From DATAWZ01 sp036266975 (GTDB lineage: Bacteria; Actinomycetota; Thermoleophilia; Solirubrobacterales; Solirubrobacteraceae), in contig DATAWZ010000202.1 in the NCBI GenBank assembly GCA_036266975.1, positions 1 to 6,921 of the forward strand: 6,921 nt of DNA. Reading direction: 5' to 3'. A program made the position numbers and the translations under genes. Of this stretch, positions 5,590 through 6,921 are shown piece by piece. Below the pieces are notes generated by a model, which worked only from the letters and a program-made list of their open reading frames with translations, made no database searches and had not been told where the DNA came from. Each line of letters opens with the position of its first letter. Positions within the stretch are counted from its first letter, which is position 1.

Positions 5590-6813
5590 ATGGCCCTGCA
5601 CGACGTCCCGCTCATCTTCGTCCTCATCGGCCTGACCTTCTACGCGGTGCTCGCCGGCGCGGACTTCGGCGCCGGGATGTGGCTGCTGCTCGCCGGCCCG
5701 GGCGAGGCCGGGCATCACCGCCGCGAGCACGCCCACACCGCGACCGCGCCGGTGTGGGAGGCCAACCACGTCTGGCTGATCTTCGTGATCACGGTGCTGT
5801 GGACCGCCTATCCGACCGTGTTCGGGTCGATCGCCTCCACGCTCGCGCTGCCCATGTTCGGCGCGGCGATGGGGATCATCCTGCGCGGCGCGAGCTACGC
5901 GCTGTACTCCGGCGTGCGCAAGGGCCGCGAGCTGCGCGCGACCGAGACCGTCTTCGCGCTGTCCTCGGTGATCGCCCCGTTCTTCCTGGGCACGCTCGTG
6001 GGCGCCGTCGCGGCCCGCCGGGTGCCGGTCGGCAATGCGGCCGGGCGGCTGTTCTCGAGCTGGGTGAGCCCGGTCCCGATCTACGGCGGCGTGCTCGCGG
6101 TGGCGACGGGCGCCTACCTGGCCGCCGTCTTCCTCGCCGGCGACGCGCGGCGGCGAGGCGAGCAGGATCTCGAGCAGGCCTACCGGACCCGCGCGCTCGC
6201 CGCCGGGGTGCTCGCCGGCGCGCTGGCCATCGGCGGGCTGCTCGTCGTGCGCCACGACGCGCGCCCGCTCTACGAGGGCCTGGTGCACCACGGGCACATC
6301 GCTGCGCCGATCTGCTCGGCGCTCGCCGGCGTGGCCACGCTCGCGCTCGTCGCGCGCCGCGCCTACGAGCCCGCGCGCGTCATCGCCGCGCTCGCGGTCG
6401 CGGCGATCGTCGTCGGCTGGGCGCTCGCCCAGAGCCCGATCCTCCTGCCCGGCCTCACCGTCGCGCGGGCGGCCGCGCCGCACGAGACGCTGGTGCTCGT
6501 GGTGATCGCCGTGCTCGCCGGCGCGGTGATCCTGTTCCCCTCGCTCGGGCTCCTGTTCGGGCTGACGCTGCGCGGGCGCTTTGACCCCGGCGCGCCGTCG
6601 CCCGGGCCGCCGGCCGCGCCCGCCACCGGAGCCGACCGCACGGCGCCGCTCGCCCGCGTCGCCGGCGCGTGCGCGCTCGCCGGCGCCGGCGTGCTCGTCT
6701 TCGCCGACGCCCAGTGGGCGCACGCGGTCGCGGTGGTGGCGCTGCTCGCCGCGGTCGTGCTCGGCTTCTTCGCCCTGCGCCCGGGCGAGCTGGCCGACGA
6801 GGGCGACGCCTGA
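5590..6813 (+). CDS. cydB: Cytochrome bd-type quinol oxidase subunit II with extra C-terminal membrane segments
   Basis: The gene encodes 407 residues. CydB is the second core subunit of bd oxidase; it has no hemes but holds the dimer together and supports proton or oxygen paths. Typical signatures: YAVLAGADFGAGMWLL (18-33) in helix 1, PVWEANHVWLIF (54-65), IASTLALPMFGAAMGIILRGASY (from 81), and GWALAQSPILLPGLTV (276-291) before the last family helix. The normal family domain ends near RGRFDPGA (328-335). Beyond it lie a Pro/Ala-rich linker (about 336-349), two further hydrophobic stretches (about 355-372 and 377-395) and the acidic tail ELADEGDA, which is unusual. The ATG at 5590 is 3 nt after the cydA TGA with no Shine-Dalgarno sequence, so translation probably depends on reinitiation from cydA. 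No cydX or cydDC follows; the next gene is convergent, its stop directly against this one. Confidence 0.94.
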   Translation: MALHDVPLIFVLIGLTFYAVLAGADFGAGMWLLLAGPGEAGHHRREHAHTATAPVWEANHVWLIFVITVLWTAYPTVFGSIASTLALPMFGAAMGIILRGASYALYSGVRKGRELRATETVFALSSVIAPFFLGTLVGAVAARRVPVGNAAGRLFSSWVSPVPIYGGVLAVATGAYLAAVFLAGDARRRGEQDLEQAYRTRALAAGVLAGALAIGGLLVVRHDARPLYEGLVHHGHIAAPICSALAGVATLALVARRAYEPARVIAALAVAAIVVGWALAQSPILLPGLTVARAAAPHETLVLVVIAVLAGAVILFPSLGLLFGLTLRGRFDPGAPSPGPPAAPATGADRTAPLARVAGACALAGAGVLVFADAQWAHAVAVVALLAAVVLGFFALRPGELADEGDA

Positions 6814-6921
6814 TCAGAGCTTCAGCGGCAGGGTGATCGGCCCGATGCTGACCGGCGCCGATGGCGGCGCCGCAGGCGTCGTCGTCCCGGTCGTCGTGCC
6901 CGAGCTCGTCGTCCCGGTCGT
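6814..6921 (-). CDS. C-terminal end of a Thr/Gly/Ser-rich, probably secreted protein
   Basis: On the - strand a frame open to the window edge reads 35 residues: Thr-rich TTGTTSSGT TTGTT, then TPAAPPSAPVS and the ending IGPITLPLKL before TGA (6816-6814). The coding DNA repeats a 16-nt unit with a 27-nt period (6879-6894 and 6906-6921), giving a nine-residue Thr/Gly/Ser repeat. Such Thr/Pro-rich tails are common as linkers in secreted or wall-attached actinobacterial proteins, but the main domain lies outside the window and no function can be given. The gene is accepted because the frame is open to the edge, the composition is repeat-like, and its stop abuts that of cydB. Confidence 0.5.
   Translation of the reverse strand, partial: TTGTTSSGTTTGTTTPAAPPSAPVSIGPITLPLKL
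6853..6872. terminator. Weak GC-rich hairpin downstream of cydB
   Basis: CGGCGCC (6853-6859) pairs with GGCGCCG (6866-6872) around a 6-nt loop, 40 nt after the cydB stop. It is the only compact hairpin found there and lies inside the convergent coding region. No T-run follows, and such short GC stems are common in this DNA, so the call is weak. Confidence 0.2.

Noticed and set aside
4101..6584. Continuation of the surface-protein remnant frame as a long gene through cydA and cydB
   Set aside because: Beyond about 4100 the translation becomes Arg/Ala/Pro-rich and is only a shadow of the cydAB frames, which have complete functional motifs.
5203..6723. A 506-codon - strand open frame opposite cydA and cydB
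   Set aside because: It consists almost wholly of Arg, Gly, Glu, Asp and His, the pattern expected from the complement of GC-rich membrane-protein codons.

Overview
The window is very GC-rich DNA with dense, short-spaced genes. Most protein families here look like those of high-GC Actinobacteria, most likely Thermoleophilia (the Solirubrobacterales/Conexibacter group). That placement is an inference from GC content, from a remnant of the FG-GAP-type surface proteins I associate with that group, and from start sites with a -10-like hexamer 7-9 nt before the start codon. No rRNA, tRNA, CRISPR array, complete insertion sequence or replication origin was seen.

Layout, left to right. (1) The 3' end of a secreted type-1 copper protein (cupredoxin) on the + strand, followed by a perfect 9-bp hairpin. 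(2) A convergent VOC/glyoxalase-fold gene on the - strand. (3) A gap of about 480 bp with no convincing gene, holding a striking imperfect 22-bp inverted repeat. (4) A - strand lipoprotein that joins a lytic-transglycosylase-like domain to a C-terminal M15/DUF5715-like peptidase domain whose first expected zinc-binding His is Glu. (5) Divergent from it, across only 36 bp, a + strand two-gene unit: a beta-class orphan DNA methyltransferase overlapping by 4 bp a small glutaredoxin/GST-N-like protein. (6) A broken fragment of an FG-GAP-type surface protein, directly after the small thioredoxin-fold gene. (7) cydA-cydB, the two main subunits of a short-Q-loop cytochrome bd-type quinol oxidase. CydB carries an extra C-terminal part with two predicted membrane helices. 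(8) The C-terminal end of a Thr-rich - strand protein whose stop codon directly abuts the cydB stop.

Functionally, the clearest unit is cydAB: a terminal oxidase reducing O2 with quinol electrons, suited to low oxygen or respiratory stress. No cydDC assembly genes and no cydX are visible. The cupredoxin is an extracytoplasmic electron-transfer type protein, but it is far from cydAB and no functional link can be shown. The methyltransferase has no restriction enzyme beside it, so it looks like a solitary, possibly regulatory enzyme. No convincing new multi-gene system is apparent. The points most worth a second look are the inverted repeat in the gene-free gap, the altered peptidase site in the wall-enzyme fusion, the methyltransferase/thioredoxin-fold pair, the gene remnant upstream of cydA, and the CydB extension.
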